Source: Candidatus Nanoarchaeia archaeon
GTDB taxonomy: Archaea > Nanobdellota > Nanobdellia > Woesearchaeales > CG1-02-33-12
Reading direction: 5' to 3'
Assembly: GCA_028711925.1 (NCBI GenBank)
Contig: JAQTRH010000017.1
Span: forward strand, 1-13,623
Length of the DNA: 13,623 bases
The notes under the pieces are model-generated. The model was not told the origin of the DNA and did not search any database. It saw nothing but the letters and a program-made list of their open reading frames with translations. Positions 1 through 7,408 of this stretch are shown piece after piece; the stretch's first letter is position 1, and each line of letters opens with the position of its first letter. Both the position numbers and the translations under genes were made by a program.

Positions 1-255
1 ATTGATGGCGATAAAGTCAAAATAGCGAAAGACAAAAGAATAACTCACTTTATTGAAGACAGAGAGGAAACAGCTTTAAGCCTGGCTGAAAATAATATCA
101 AGGTTTATTTATTTGATTATAGATGGAACAGCCAAAAAGACAAAGAAATAGTTAAAAAAATTAATAATCACCCAAACATTCAAAGAATCAAAAGGATTGA
201 TGACAATAAAAAAGATTACTGGCTTGAAATAGAAAAAAAATTAATCAATATTTAA
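1..255 (+). CDS. HAD-superfamily 5'-nucleotidase (NT5C-like), 3' end only
   Basis: The reading frame is open from the first base of the window and ends at TAA 253-255, giving the last 84 residues of a protein whose start lies outside. The stretch THFIEDREETALSLAENNIKV followed by YLFDYRWN matches the end of the HAD domain in NT5C-type 5'(3')-deoxyribonucleotidases, where the acidic motif IV (here the E-D of IEDR) binds the catalytic magnesium and an LFD-x-x-WN segment follows. These enzymes remove phosphate from (deoxy)nucleoside monophosphates, but HAD substrates cannot be read from the C-terminus alone. The catalytic DxDxT motif lies upstream of the window. It converges on the small membrane-protein gene that ends 15 bases further on. 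Family call fairly sure; substrate unknown. Confidence 0.72.
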   Translation: MDGDKVKIAKDKRITHFIEDREETALSLAENNIKVYLFDYRWNSQKDKEIVKKINNHPNIQRIKRIDDNKKDYWLEIEKKLINI

Positions 256-270
256 TTAACACTTTAAGAA

Positions 271-522
271 TTATACATTCTTTATGTGCTCTTTAAAATC
301 ATGGGCCAAAGCATTGAACTTAAAGTCAATATTTTTTACTTTTTCTTTTATGGTTGACAAATCACTGCTTAAGGCAATAATCTTAAACAAAATCCCTGAT
401 GTAAGAGTGATTAATATACTGAACTCTGTTGGGCTTCCTCCAATCAACTTCCAGATTATAAATATAACTCCAAGAACTATCAAAATCCATGCAATCAAAT
501 TAGCTAGGTTATTTGCTTTCAT
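271..522 (-). CDS. Small two-helix membrane protein of unknown function
   Basis: An 83-residue protein. A hydrophobic segment at about residues 5-27 (NLANLIAWILIVLGVIFIIW) and a second at about 33-50 (FSILITLTSGILFKIIAL) are followed by a charged, probably coiled tail ending DFKEHIKNV. This is a two-pass membrane protein with a short cytoplasmic helix. The frame is open further upstream to an ATG at 633, but I chose the ATG at 520-522 because GAGGT (complement of 528-532) lies 5 nt before it, and the upstream extension lacks the protein's hydrophobic character. Small proteins of this plan, with an FxxDFKEH-like end, are common in archaeal genomes and have no known function as far as I recall. 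It is transcribed away from elp3. Confidence 0.66.
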   Translation of the reverse strand: MKANNLANLIAWILIVLGVIFIIWKLIGGSPTEFSILITLTSGILFKIIALSSDLSTIKEKVKNIDFKFNALAHDFKEHIKNV

Positions 523-527
523 GTGAA

Positions 528-532
528 ACCTC
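528..532 (-). promoter_or_regulatory. Shine-Dalgarno site of the small membrane protein
   Basis: On the minus strand GAGGT stands 5 nt before the ATG at 522. It complements the archaeal 16S 3' end (CACCUCC) and decides the start of this gene against the longer frame reaching to 633. Confidence 0.55.
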
Positions 533-686
533 TTCCTGAAACTATTAAGTATATTATTACTATTATTAATATAATACCAACAGCCCAATAAAGAATCTTT
601 TCTATATCCATTATTTATTATGATAGCAATCATTATTTATAAATCTTTATGAAATTTTTTCGAAATATTTCTAATTTTCACCAATA

Positions 687-694
687 TTTAAATA
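687..694 (+). promoter_or_regulatory. TATA box of the elp3 operon
   Basis: TTTAAATA is centred about 26 bp before the ATG at 717. That is the usual archaeal TATA-to-transcription-start distance, so the transcript probably begins at or within a base or two of the start codon (leaderless). The rest of the 523-716 gap is AT-rich; a second TATA-like stretch near 636-643 could serve the minus-strand gene. I see no RNA gene in it. Confidence 0.6.
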
Positions 695-716
695 CAAACA
701 ATACTTTTCTTGTTTT

Positions 717-2429
717 ATGGACAGTTATGAAAAAAAATATTATGATGAAATTTTGAAAGAGCTGAAAAAGAAAAAGCTCTCAAAACAGGATATTTCCAAG
801 CTTAAGATAAAGCTATGCAGGAAATACCACATAAACATACCTACAGACATAAATATCTTGCTGAAAGCAGATGTGAAGGACAGGCAAATTTTAAAGCACC
901 TTATAACAAAGCCAACGAGAACTATATCCGGTGTTGCTGTTTGCGCTATCATGACCAAGCCGTTTAAATGCCCTCATGGAAAGTGTGCAATCTGCCCGGG
1001 CGGGCCGTCATCTTTTTTCGGGGATATTCCCCAGAGCTACACAGGAAAAGAGCCGGCAACAAGAAGAGGGCTAAGAAATAATTTTGACCCTTATCTTCAG
1101 GTTATGAACAGGTTAGAGCAGTATGTTATGATAGGCCAGATTCCTGAAAAAATAGAGCTCATAATAATGGGGGGAACATTTCCTTCATTTGAGATAAAAT
1201 ACCAGGATGATTTCATAAAATACGCATTAAAGGCAATGAATGATTTTTCGTCTTATTTCTTCAAAAAAAATGAACTTAACCTTGAAAGATTTAAAAAGTT
1301 CTTTGAAATGCCCGGCAATTTTCAGGATGATAAAAGGGTTAAGAGAATTCAAGGAAAATTAACTAAATTGAAAAACAAAACAAAAACAAATCTTGAAAAA
1401 GAGCAGAAGAAAAATGAAAAATCAAAGATAAGATGCGTTGGATTGACGATTGAAACAAGGCCTGACTATGCAAAAATAAAACATGCAAACCAGATGCTTA
1501 AGCTGGGAGCAACAAGGGTTGAGCTTGGGGTTCAAAGCACTTATGATGATGTTCTTGAAAAAATTGAAAGGGGCCATTCTGTAAAAGATTCAGTAATTGC
1601 AACTAAAATCCTTAAAAATCTTGGATTCAAGATAAACTATCATATGATGCTTGGATTGCCTGGATCAACTGAAAAAAAGGATATCAATTCATTTAAAAAA
1701 TTGTTTGAAAACAGTGATTTTAAGCCAGATATGCTTAAGATTTATCCGTGCATGGTTTTAAAGGGAACAAAAATATATGACTGGTGGAAAAACAAAAAAT
1801 ACAAACCAATAACCACAGAAAAAGCAGTTGACATAATAACAGAAATAAAAAAATTCATTCCAAATTATGTAAGGATAATGAGGGTTCAGAGAGATATACC
1901 CACTCAAATTACAGAGGCAGGAGTTGACAGGAATAACCTAAGGCAGTATGTTGAAAAAAAGTTAAAAGAAAAGAATATAAAATGCAGTTGCATACGCTGC
2001 AGAGAAGTTGGACACAAAATAAAAAATGAAAAAATAAAAGTTAATTTAAAAGATATAAAATTAAATGTTGTTGAATATGAAGCAAGCAATGGAAAGGAAT
2101 TTTTCATAAGCTTTGATGATATGAAAAATGATGCATTAATTGGCTTTTGCAGATTAAGGTTTAATGATGAAAGCCTGAGAAAAGAGATACCAAAACAAAG
2201 CGCAATAATAAGAGAGCTTCATGTTTTTGGCTCTGCTGTTGAAATCGGGAAAAAAGGCAAGATCCAGCATGCTGGCTATGGAAAAAAACTCTTGAAAAAA
2301 GCAGAGCAGATAGCCTCAAAAAATAAAAAAAATAAGATGGTTGTAATCTCGGGAATAGGTGTTAGGGATTATTACCGCAGGTTAGGATATAAAAAGCAGG
2401 GGCCTTATATGGTTAAAACATTAAAATGA
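717..2429 (+). CDS. elp3: Elp3: tRNA uridine(34) acetyltransferase, radical SAM plus GNAT
   Basis: A 570-residue protein with the full Elp3 plan. It modifies the wobble uridine (U34) of tRNAs to the cm5U family, using SAM and acetyl-CoA. The radical SAM iron-sulfur motif is C85-x4-C90-x2-C93 (KCPHGKCAICPGG). Further landmarks are IMGGTFPSF at 150-158, TIETRPDY at 244-251, and GATRVELGVQS at 264-274. A cysteine group at 423-428 (CSCIRC) probably belongs to the zinc site. The GNAT domain follows from about 470 to the end, with IRELHVFGSAV at 498-508, the acetyl-CoA loop QHAGYGKKLL at 517-526 and the family end signature GIGVRDYYRRLGY at 546-558. Length is typical. In archaea Elp3 works without the other Elongator subunits. 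It overlaps the next gene by ATGA, forming a tRNA-modification operon. Confidence 0.95.
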   Translation: MDSYEKKYYDEILKELKKKKLSKQDISKLKIKLCRKYHINIPTDINILLKADVKDRQILKHLITKPTRTISGVAVCAIMTKPFKCPHGKCAICPGGPSSFFGDIPQSYTGKEPATRRGLRNNFDPYLQVMNRLEQYVMIGQIPEKIELIIMGGTFPSFEIKYQDDFIKYALKAMNDFSSYFFKKNELNLERFKKFFEMPGNFQDDKRVKRIQGKLTKLKNKTKTNLEKEQKKNEKSKIRCVGLTIETRPDYAKIKHANQMLKLGATRVELGVQSTYDDVLEKIERGHSVKDSVIATKILKNLGFKINYHMMLGLPGSTEKKDINSFKKLFENSDFKPDMLKIYPCMVLKGTKIYDWWKNKKYKPITTEKAVDIITEIKKFIPNYVRIMRVQRDIPTQITEAGVDRNNLRQYVEKKLKEKNIKCSCIRCREVGHKIKNEKIKVNLKDIKLNVVEYEASNGKEFFISFDDMKNDALIGFCRLRFNDESLRKEIPKQSAIIRELHVFGSAVEIGKKGKIQHAGYGKKLLKKAEQIASKNKKNKMVVISGIGVRDYYRRLGYKKQGPYMVKTLK

Positions 2430-3370
2430 CAAGAATACCCGGAACTGAAGATATTGAGATAAAGAAAAGTTTTGAAGAGAGGTATAAAAGTTTGTTGGGC
2501 ATGGATTATGAAAATTTTATAGAAGCATCTTTGTCATTTATGAGAAAAAGCATAAGGGTTAATACATTAAAGATTTCTGTTGAAAATTTAAAGAAAAGGC
2601 TTGATAAAGAGTGGGAGTTAACTGAAATTCCATGGTGTGAAGAGGGATTTTTTATTGAGCACAGAAAACAAGAGAGAAGAGATATTGGAAATTTAATTGA
2701 GCACAGCCTTGGTTATTTTTATGTGCAGGAGGCAGCATCAATGATTCCGCCTGTTGTTCTCGAAGCAAAGCCATATGATGCTGTTTTAGATATGTGCTCT
2801 GCCCCTGGTTCAAAAACAACACAGCTTGCTGCAATGATGAAAAACAAGGGAGCCATAGTCTCAAATGATTCTGATTATAAAAGAATGGCTCCATTAAGCC
2901 TTAACTTGCAGAGGGCAGGAGCAATAAACACAGTAACAACATTAATGGAGGGAAGATTTTTTAAGAATCCCTTTGATAAAATTTTATTGGATGCTCCCTG
3001 TTCTGGAACAGGAACTATAAGAAAGAGCTTAAAAACCTTAAAGATGTGGAATCCTGACATGGTTAGAAGGATTGCAGGAACGCAAAGGCAGCTTATTGAG
3101 ACAGCATTTAAATGCTTAAAACAAGGAGGAATTATGACTTATTCAACATGCACATTAGAGCCCGAGGAAAATGAAGGAATAATTGATTTTTTATTAAACA
3201 AATATGATAATGCAAAGCTGGAAAAGATTAATCTTAATATAAAGCACGGGCCGGTGATTAAAGAATTTGATGGCCAAATATATAATAAAAAAGTTGATAA
3301 GTGTTTAAGGATTTGGCCCTATCAAAATGATACATGCGGATTCTTTGTGGCCAAGATAAAAAAAGAATAA
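2426..3370 (+). CDS. tRNA (cytosine-5-)-methyltransferase, NSUN/Trm4 (RsmB/NOP2) family
   Basis: A 314-residue SAM-dependent RNA m5C methyltransferase. Motif I is DMCSAPGSKTTQ (122-133). The two family cysteines are both present: DAPCSGTG (189-196, Cys192), which releases the product, and TYSTCTLEPEENE (238-250, Cys242), the catalytic nucleophile. An N-terminal segment with SIRVNTLK (42-49) fits the small RNA-binding domain of archaeal Trm4-type enzymes; there is no PUA domain. Length is close to the short archaeal enzymes. Known archaeal relatives methylate tRNA cytosines (positions 48-49 and others), but the position and even tRNA versus rRNA cannot be read from the sequence. Its ATG overlaps the elp3 stop by 4 bases, so the two are translationally coupled. 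It ends 57 bases before the next start. Confidence 0.9.
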   Translation: MTRIPGTEDIEIKKSFEERYKSLLGMDYENFIEASLSFMRKSIRVNTLKISVENLKKRLDKEWELTEIPWCEEGFFIEHRKQERRDIGNLIEHSLGYFYVQEAASMIPPVVLEAKPYDAVLDMCSAPGSKTTQLAAMMKNKGAIVSNDSDYKRMAPLSLNLQRAGAINTVTTLMEGRFFKNPFDKILLDAPCSGTGTIRKSLKTLKMWNPDMVRRIAGTQRQLIETAFKCLKQGGIMTYSTCTLEPEENEGIIDFLLNKYDNAKLEKINLNIKHGPVIKEFDGQIYNKKVDKCLRIWPYQNDTCGFFVAKIKKE

Positions 3371-3396
3371 TTCTCTTTTAAATAATCAGAAAAAAA

Positions 3397-3405
3397 TTTA
3401 TATAT
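3397..3405 (+). promoter_or_regulatory. TATA box for the 174-aa protein
   Basis: TTTATATAT is centred 26 bp upstream of the ATG at 3427, again predicting a leaderless transcript separate from the elp3 operon. Confidence 0.6.
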
Positions 3406-3426
3406 CTATCTTAATATATTCCCATT

Positions 3427-3951
3427 ATGAAAAAATTTGCCATATACTCGAGTTTTCCGAACAAAGAAAATGAAATCTCTTTCACTAACAAAAATCCTCT
3501 GATAAGGCTTCCAAAAAAGAAAACAATTGATGAGATAGTGAATTCAATTGAATTCACATGCAAGGAAATACAAGAATATGAACTCAAAGAAACCAACGTT
3601 AAATCTAATGGCTTAACTTCTACTGTTGTTATCTCGGATAAGTTTGCTTTAGAAAATCAGTTTTTAAAAACTATTCATTCTTTGCAAAAAGGCTGCATTA
3701 AAAGTTATATCTTTAAGTTTCCTGAATCCATTAAAGAATTTGACTACTTTACTGTTGTTGTTTGCAGGGAATATTACCCCTTTGGTTGTTCTGATACAGG
3801 CAATCAGGAAAATCTTTATTTGGGAAAAGATAAAGAATTTATCGAAATAATTGAAAAAATAGGAGAAAATCTATACAAAAAAAAGGTTGGTTTTTGTGTA
3901 TCTGAGAGAGTAAGAGAATATTACAGAAAAAAACTTGATAAAAAATTTTAG
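3427..3951 (+). CDS. Protein of unknown function, 174 aa
   Basis: I do not recognise this protein. It has no signal peptide or membrane segment and looks like a soluble alpha/beta protein: short strands such as STVVISDKF and FDYFTVVVCREYYPFG alternate with helices such as DEIVNSIEFTCKEIQEYE and EFIEIIEKIGENLYKK. The tail (VSERVREYYRKKLDKKF) is basic and helical. Five cysteines are scattered without a metal-site spacing. The ATG at 3427 is well placed for a leaderless message from the TATA box at 3397. A perfect 20-bp palindrome (3538-3557) lies inside the coding region. The gene stands alone between the tRNA-modification operon and the MCM-like gene, each with its own promoter. Coding character is good; function unknown. 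Confidence 0.7.
   Translation: MKKFAIYSSFPNKENEISFTNKNPLIRLPKKKTIDEIVNSIEFTCKEIQEYELKETNVKSNGLTSTVVISDKFALENQFLKTIHSLQKGCIKSYIFKFPESIKEFDYFTVVVCREYYPFGCSDTGNQENLYLGKDKEFIEIIEKIGENLYKKKVGFCVSERVREYYRKKLDKKF
3538..3557. repeat. Perfect 20-bp palindrome inside a coding region
   Basis: GTGAATTCAA is followed directly by its own reverse complement. It encodes VNSIEF in the 174-aa protein. The match stops exactly at both ends (A at 3537 and A at 3558 do not pair). Whether it has a role is unknown. Confidence 0.6.
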
Positions 3952-3975
3952 GTTAATGAAACAGTTAAAACAAAA

Positions 3976-3986
3976 GCTTTATAATT
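3976..3986 (+). promoter_or_regulatory. TATA box for the MCM-like ATPase
   Basis: GCTTTATAATT is centred about 27 bp before the ATG at 4008. No Shine-Dalgarno sequence is visible between them, so the message is probably leaderless. Confidence 0.58.
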
Positions 3987-4007
3987 CTAAACTTCTTAAT
4001 AGTAAGA

Positions 4008-5195
4008 ATGGCATCTGATTTCATGAACTTTGTGAATCTTGTAAGGCCTCTTTCAAAAAAGGAAAGCGGCTATGTTTCTGAGCTTAAAGGCTATCTTGAT
4101 GAAAAAGACATAAACAAAATAAAGAACCTTCTTAAAAACAAGAAGATAGGCGTTTCATTCTCAAGCACAGATGTTTCAAAGCAGATTGGAGAAGACACAA
4201 CTTATCCTCAGCTTAATCTTGGTGTTGAAGACAACGAAGTAAAAACCTTTGTTGAATCTAAAAACAAGGAAATAAAAGGGAAGGCAATGAGGAGTGCTTT
4301 CAGGTCTTTTTCTGAAAAAGCAAGGGAAACAATAAAAAAATATGTTGCTCCCAATATATTCGGCTTGGAGCTTGCAAAAGAGACAGCAGCACTGCAGCTT
4401 TTTGCAAAAGACCCTTTTCATATTCTTTTATTGGGTGACCCTGGTACAGGGAAAACAGATATTTTAAAATCAGTTAGCGAGCTTCATCCTATAACCTCAT
4501 TTGGGCTTGGCTCAGGCTCTTCAAAGGCAGGGCTTTCAGCGACTGTAAAGGGAGATGAGATAATGAAGGGGTTATTGCCCATGGCAAACAACGGAATATG
4601 CTGCATAGACGAGCTTAACCTTATGAAAAAAGATGATTATGCTGCTTTGTACTCTGCAATGGAAAAGGGATTTATAACATATGATAAAGCAAACAAGCAT
4701 TTTAACCTTGAGGCAAAAGTCAGGGTAATTGCAACATCCAATCCAAAAGGAGACCGCTTTGTTGGAAATATCCTTGATATACTGAAGAAACAGATTCCAT
4801 TTGATTCTGCGCTTTTGACAAGATTTCATCTGGTTTTTTTAATAAGAAAACCAAGCCTGGAAAAATTTTCAAAAATAACAAGCAAGATTGTGCAGAACGA
4901 TAAAGCAAGAGTAAATAAAAAAGATGTTGAATTTATAAAACAGTATATTGATTTTTCTGAAGAGATTGAGGTTGATTTTCCAAAGGAATTTGAGAAAGAG
5001 ATAGTTGATTTCTCAACACAGCTCAAGAAGGATGAGAAGAAGTATTTAATAGAGATTTCTCCTCGTTTGGTTATTGGATTGATGAGAATAGCAAAGGCCT
5101 CTGCAAGAATGGAGCTAAGGAAAACAGTGAAAAAAGAGGATATTGATAAGGCCGAGGAGATCATTAAATTCGGCCTGCAAATCAAAAGAGAGTAA
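4008..5195 (+). CDS. MCM-like AAA+ ATPase without the canonical MCM N-terminal domain
   Basis: A 395-residue AAA+ ATPase. Order of motifs: a leading segment APNIFGLELAKETAALQLF (114-132), Walker A GDPGTGKT (143-150), a loop GLGSGSSKAGLSATV (166-180), Walker B ICCIDEL (197-203) with D201/E202, sensor 1 ATSNP (242-246), an arginine finger in SALLTRFHLVF (267-277, R272), and a C-terminal helical lid with SPRLVIGLMRIAKASARM (351-368), whose R353 fits sensor 2. The order and wording (PNI-GLE-AK, AGLSATV, GICCIDE, LL-RF-LVF, RL--L-RIA-A-AR) follow MCM helicases more than other AAA+ families. However, archaeal replicative MCM is about 650-700 residues with an N-terminal OB fold and zinc finger. Here only about 110 residues precede the ATPase and contain no cysteine pairs. 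Walker A reads GTGKT, not the MCM GTAKS. It may be an MCM paralogue with another job or a MoxR/chelatase-like relative. Not proven to be a helicase. Confidence 0.78.
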   Translation: MASDFMNFVNLVRPLSKKESGYVSELKGYLDEKDINKIKNLLKNKKIGVSFSSTDVSKQIGEDTTYPQLNLGVEDNEVKTFVESKNKEIKGKAMRSAFRSFSEKARETIKKYVAPNIFGLELAKETAALQLFAKDPFHILLLGDPGTGKTDILKSVSELHPITSFGLGSGSSKAGLSATVKGDEIMKGLLPMANNGICCIDELNLMKKDDYAALYSAMEKGFITYDKANKHFNLEAKVRVIATSNPKGDRFVGNILDILKKQIPFDSALLTRFHLVFLIRKPSLEKFSKITSKIVQNDKARVNKKDVEFIKQYIDFSEEIEVDFPKEFEKEIVDFSTQLKKDEKKYLIEISPRLVIGLMRIAKASARMELRKTVKKEDIDKAEEIIKFGLQIKRE

Positions 5196-5206
5196 TTAGT
5201 TAATTG

Positions 5207-6244
5207 TTAATCTATTTTTGTTGAGTTAATATAATCATAACAGACTGTTTTATATTCCATTTTTTCACAAATAGAATCATCTTCTGGGCCACCTAATGCT
5301 TCATAACAAATAAAGGTATACAATCTCTTATCTCCATATCTGGTATCAATATTATCACAAAAAGATATGTTCTGTGTTATTTTGGCTAAATTAGTCCAAC
5401 ATTCACAACTCCACAATCCTTCTATATTTAATTTTTTATATTTAAGAGGTATATCCTCACAATAAGAAAAGTTCTTATTTATAGGATTAGGAGAATATTC
5501 AGATGGAGATTCCAATTTTTCAATATAAGTATGAATGACTTCAGTTTCTCCACCATACTTCCCTTTCTCTTCACTACTCAAATACACATAAGTTACTAAA
5601 TTTCTCTTATCAAAACAAACTTTTTGTTCAAATCCCTGACTTAAAAAAGAATAACAATAACCATAATCAAAATCCTCTTCTTTTAATATTGAGGTAATAT
5701 TAATACTACCCAAATATTCTATTATCTCTTTTTTTATTTCAGAGTCTATACCTTTAGGGGTATCATCATTACAACTAAAAGTTCCAATTGGATCAGAACT
5801 ATAATTCCATATATTCTCATTAAAAAAATGATGTAATTTACTTTCTAATCTATTTACGCAGATTTGATTCTTGGATTTGTTGTAGTAATTAAAATAGTCT
5901 TTATAATAGTAATCAGTAGAAATAAAACCTCCCCCAGTAACATTAATATTCCTACTAAAATATTGATTTGGTTCTTTGTCAATAATTTCAATAAAGATAT
6001 GTGATTTTTCCTTACTTTCAAAAAAATGACCATGAGCTTGACGATAAAGGGTATGCACTTTATTATAGGAAGCATTATAATCAAAAACCTTTTTATCTAG
6101 TGAATTTATAAGTTCAGAAAGATATTTTTCTTTGGAATATTTTATATCCTGTTCAAAAATATTTTCTTTATTTTCGCATCCACTTATTAAAAATGTCAAA
6201 AATAACATAAAAAATAAAACAAAGCAAATCAAGTTGATTCTCAT
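5207..6244 (-). CDS. Cysteine-rich lipoprotein of unknown function
   Basis: A 345-residue exported protein. The N-terminus (MRINLICFVLFFMLFLTFLISGC) is a signal peptide ending in a lipobox, LISGC, so Cys23 is the probable lipid anchor and the rest is outside the cell. The body is polar, Asn/Tyr/Lys-rich, with many N-x-S/T sites. Cysteines cluster towards the end (129, 158, 197, 210, 262, 280, 282, 296, 313, 326, 335) and the last 90 residues repeat a loose pattern of C-x-x-I followed by a later C-Y, as in SFCDNI, FICYEA, SICEKM, TVCYDY. This resembles small cysteine-repeat tails of archaeal surface lipoproteins, though I cannot name a family. I chose the ATG at 6244; a TTG two codons earlier is possible. 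The gene is visibly more AT-rich than its neighbours and sits alone on this strand, suggesting a variable or acquired gene. Confidence 0.75.
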   Translation of the reverse strand: MRINLICFVLFFMLFLTFLISGCENKENIFEQDIKYSKEKYLSELINSLDKKVFDYNASYNKVHTLYRQAHGHFFESKEKSHIFIEIIDKEPNQYFSRNINVTGGGFISTDYYYKDYFNYYNKSKNQICVNRLESKLHHFFNENIWNYSSDPIGTFSCNDDTPKGIDSEIKKEIIEYLGSINITSILKEEDFDYGYCYSFLSQGFEQKVCFDKRNLVTYVYLSSEEKGKYGGETEVIHTYIEKLESPSEYSPNPINKNFSYCEDIPLKYKKLNIEGLWSCECWTNLAKITQNISFCDNIDTRYGDKRLYTFICYEALGGPEDDSICEKMEYKTVCYDYINSTKID

Positions 6245-6267
6245 AAACAATTTAATTATTATGTTTT

Positions 6268-6279
6268 ATTTAAATATAT
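6268..6279 (-). promoter_or_regulatory. TATA box of the lipoprotein gene
   Basis: Read on the minus strand, ATATATTTAAAT lies about 29 bp upstream of the ATG at 6244. It shares the 6245-6351 divergent spacer with the TATA box of the GTPase operon; the two are about 40 bp apart. Confidence 0.5.
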
Positions 6280-6317
6280 CGCTCACTTTTATATAAGCTT
6301 CCATTAAAAACCAAAAC

Positions 6318-6325
6318 TTTATATA
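6318..6325 (+). promoter_or_regulatory. TATA box of the OapABC/ArvABC operon
   Basis: TTTATATA is centred about 30 bp before the ATG at 6352, giving a leader of no more than a few bases. Confidence 0.58.
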
Positions 6326-6351
6326 TAACGATTGAACTATAATTTTAAAAA

Positions 6352-6984
6352 ATGGTGACTATATTTGAGAAATTAATAAAAAAGTTCTTGAAGAATCTTT
6401 TTAAAAAGAAGAAGCACATAAAGCTCGGGCTATATGGCCCTCCCAATGCAGGAAAAACCACCTTGGCCAACAAAATCTGCGAGGACTGGTTAGGAGAAGA
6501 CATGGGAAAAGTAACCAATATGCCCCATGAAACAAGAGAAATACAGATAAAAGAGCAGGTGAACATAAAAAGCGGAAATAAAGAGATTTCTTTTAACCTT
6601 GTTGACACTCCAGGAATAGCAACAAAGATAGACTATGAGGACTTCATTAAGTTTGGAATGGGCGAAAAAAAGGCAAAAGAGAGGGCAAAAGAAGCAACAA
6701 AGGGAGTTATAGACGCGATAAAATGGCTTGACAATATGGATGCTGTTGTCGTTGTTTTAGACTCAACAAAAGACCCTTACTCCCAGGTTAACATAACAAT
6801 AATAGGCAATCTTCAGGCAAGAAACATTCCTGTTTTGATTGTTGCAAATAAAATTGACTTAAAAAAATCAAAAATAAAAAAAGTAGAAGCAGCATTTCCC
6901 CAATATCATGTAGTGGGAATATCTGCCAAGGACGGAACTAACATAGACGAGTTTTATGAATCTCTTTTTAAGGTGGTAGGATAA
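6352..6984 (+). CDS. oapA: Era-like small GTPase, OapA/ArvA family
   Basis: A 210-residue GTPase with all five G motifs: G1 GPPNAGKTT (29-37), a G2 threonine at T61 in NMPHETREI, G3 DTPG (85-88), G4 NKID (166-169) and G5 SAK (191-193). About 23 residues of strongly basic, amphipathic helix (KLIKKFLKNLFKKKKH) precede the G domain, a possible membrane-contact element. There is no KH domain, so it is not a ribosomal Era. A GTPase, then DUF2073, then a zinc ribbon, is the archaeal OapABC set. In Haloferax, as I recall, the GTPase was named first for its position next to the replication origin (oap) and later as ArvA, which drives extracellular vesicle formation. The insert FIKFGMGEKKAKERAKEATKGVIDAI (98-123) after G3 is typical of this archaeal group. 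It overlaps the next gene by one base (TAATG). Confidence 0.86.
   Translation: MVTIFEKLIKKFLKNLFKKKKHIKLGLYGPPNAGKTTLANKICEDWLGEDMGKVTNMPHETREIQIKEQVNIKSGNKEISFNLVDTPGIATKIDYEDFIKFGMGEKKAKERAKEATKGVIDAIKWLDNMDAVVVVLDSTKDPYSQVNITIIGNLQARNIPVLIVANKIDLKKSKIKKVEAAFPQYHVVGISAKDGTNIDEFYESLFKVVG
6971..6976 (+). promoter_or_regulatory. Shine-Dalgarno site of oapB
   Basis: AGGTGG ends 7 nt before the ATG at 6984 and lies within the last codons of the GTPase gene, so oapB is translated from the same message with its own ribosome site. Confidence 0.55.
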
Positions 6985-7406
6985 TGCTGACATTGCAATT
7001 TGTTCCTTACAGCGAAATTGAAAGCCTGAGCTCAATTGGAAGAATAAGAAAACTGCTTAACATAGCAAAAGAAAACAGAATAGTCCTCTTGGAAGGAAGG
7101 CTTAGAAAAGAAGAGGAAGGCGAGCTCATAAAAGCAACTATGGAAGAAATCAACAAAGATTTTAAGGGAATAGAGCTCTCAGTTATCTACCCTGAAAATA
7201 AAAAAGCAGATGTTTTCAAGAAGATGAAAATTGGATTGATAAATGCACTTCTTGGAGACAGGCAGGGATTAACAATCATAGGGCCTGCATCAATTGTCCG
7301 TGAAATAAAGAAAGACCCTGACAAAATACAGCTCTTTACAGAAGATAACAACAACGGGAACGGAACAAAAAGAAAAAGGAGGAGGAAGAACTCTAATAAC
7401 ATATAA
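6984..7406 (+). CDS. oapB: DUF2073 protein, OapB/ArvB family
   Basis: A 140-residue protein encoded directly after the Era-like GTPase (one-base overlap). It begins with the family-like LQFVPYSEIESLSSIGRIRKLLNIAKENRIVLLEGRL and continues with GLTIIGPASIVREIKKDP near 95-112. The core reads as a small alpha/beta domain reminiscent of roadblock-type GTPase partners, which fits a role as regulator or platform for the GTPase; that comparison is inference. The C-terminal 20 residues are a disordered, very basic tail (NGNGTKRKRRRKNSNN), which might bind acidic lipid heads or nucleic acid. No membrane segment or signal peptide. The identity rests mainly on the three-gene order and the conserved N-terminus. 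Confidence 0.8.
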   Translation: MLTLQFVPYSEIESLSSIGRIRKLLNIAKENRIVLLEGRLRKEEEGELIKATMEEINKDFKGIELSVIYPENKKADVFKKMKIGLINALLGDRQGLTIIGPASIVREIKKDPDKIQLFTEDNNNGNGTKRKRRRKNSNNI

Positions 7407-7408
7407 AA

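Noticed and set aside
284..526. Plus-strand open frame of 80 codons
   Set aside because: It is antisense to the small membrane protein, which has a Shine-Dalgarno site and a sensible two-helix plan; the plus-strand frame has no promoter or ribosome site.
523..633. Longer form of the small membrane protein starting at 633
   Set aside because: The added residues are low-complexity Asn/Ile-rich. A TATA-like stretch at 636-643 would put transcription start downstream of that ATG, and a GAGGT site marks the later start.
6352..6984. Bacterial ribosome-assembly Era
   Set aside because: There is no C-terminal KH domain, and the following DUF2073 and zinc-ribbon genes mark the archaeal OapA/ArvA group.
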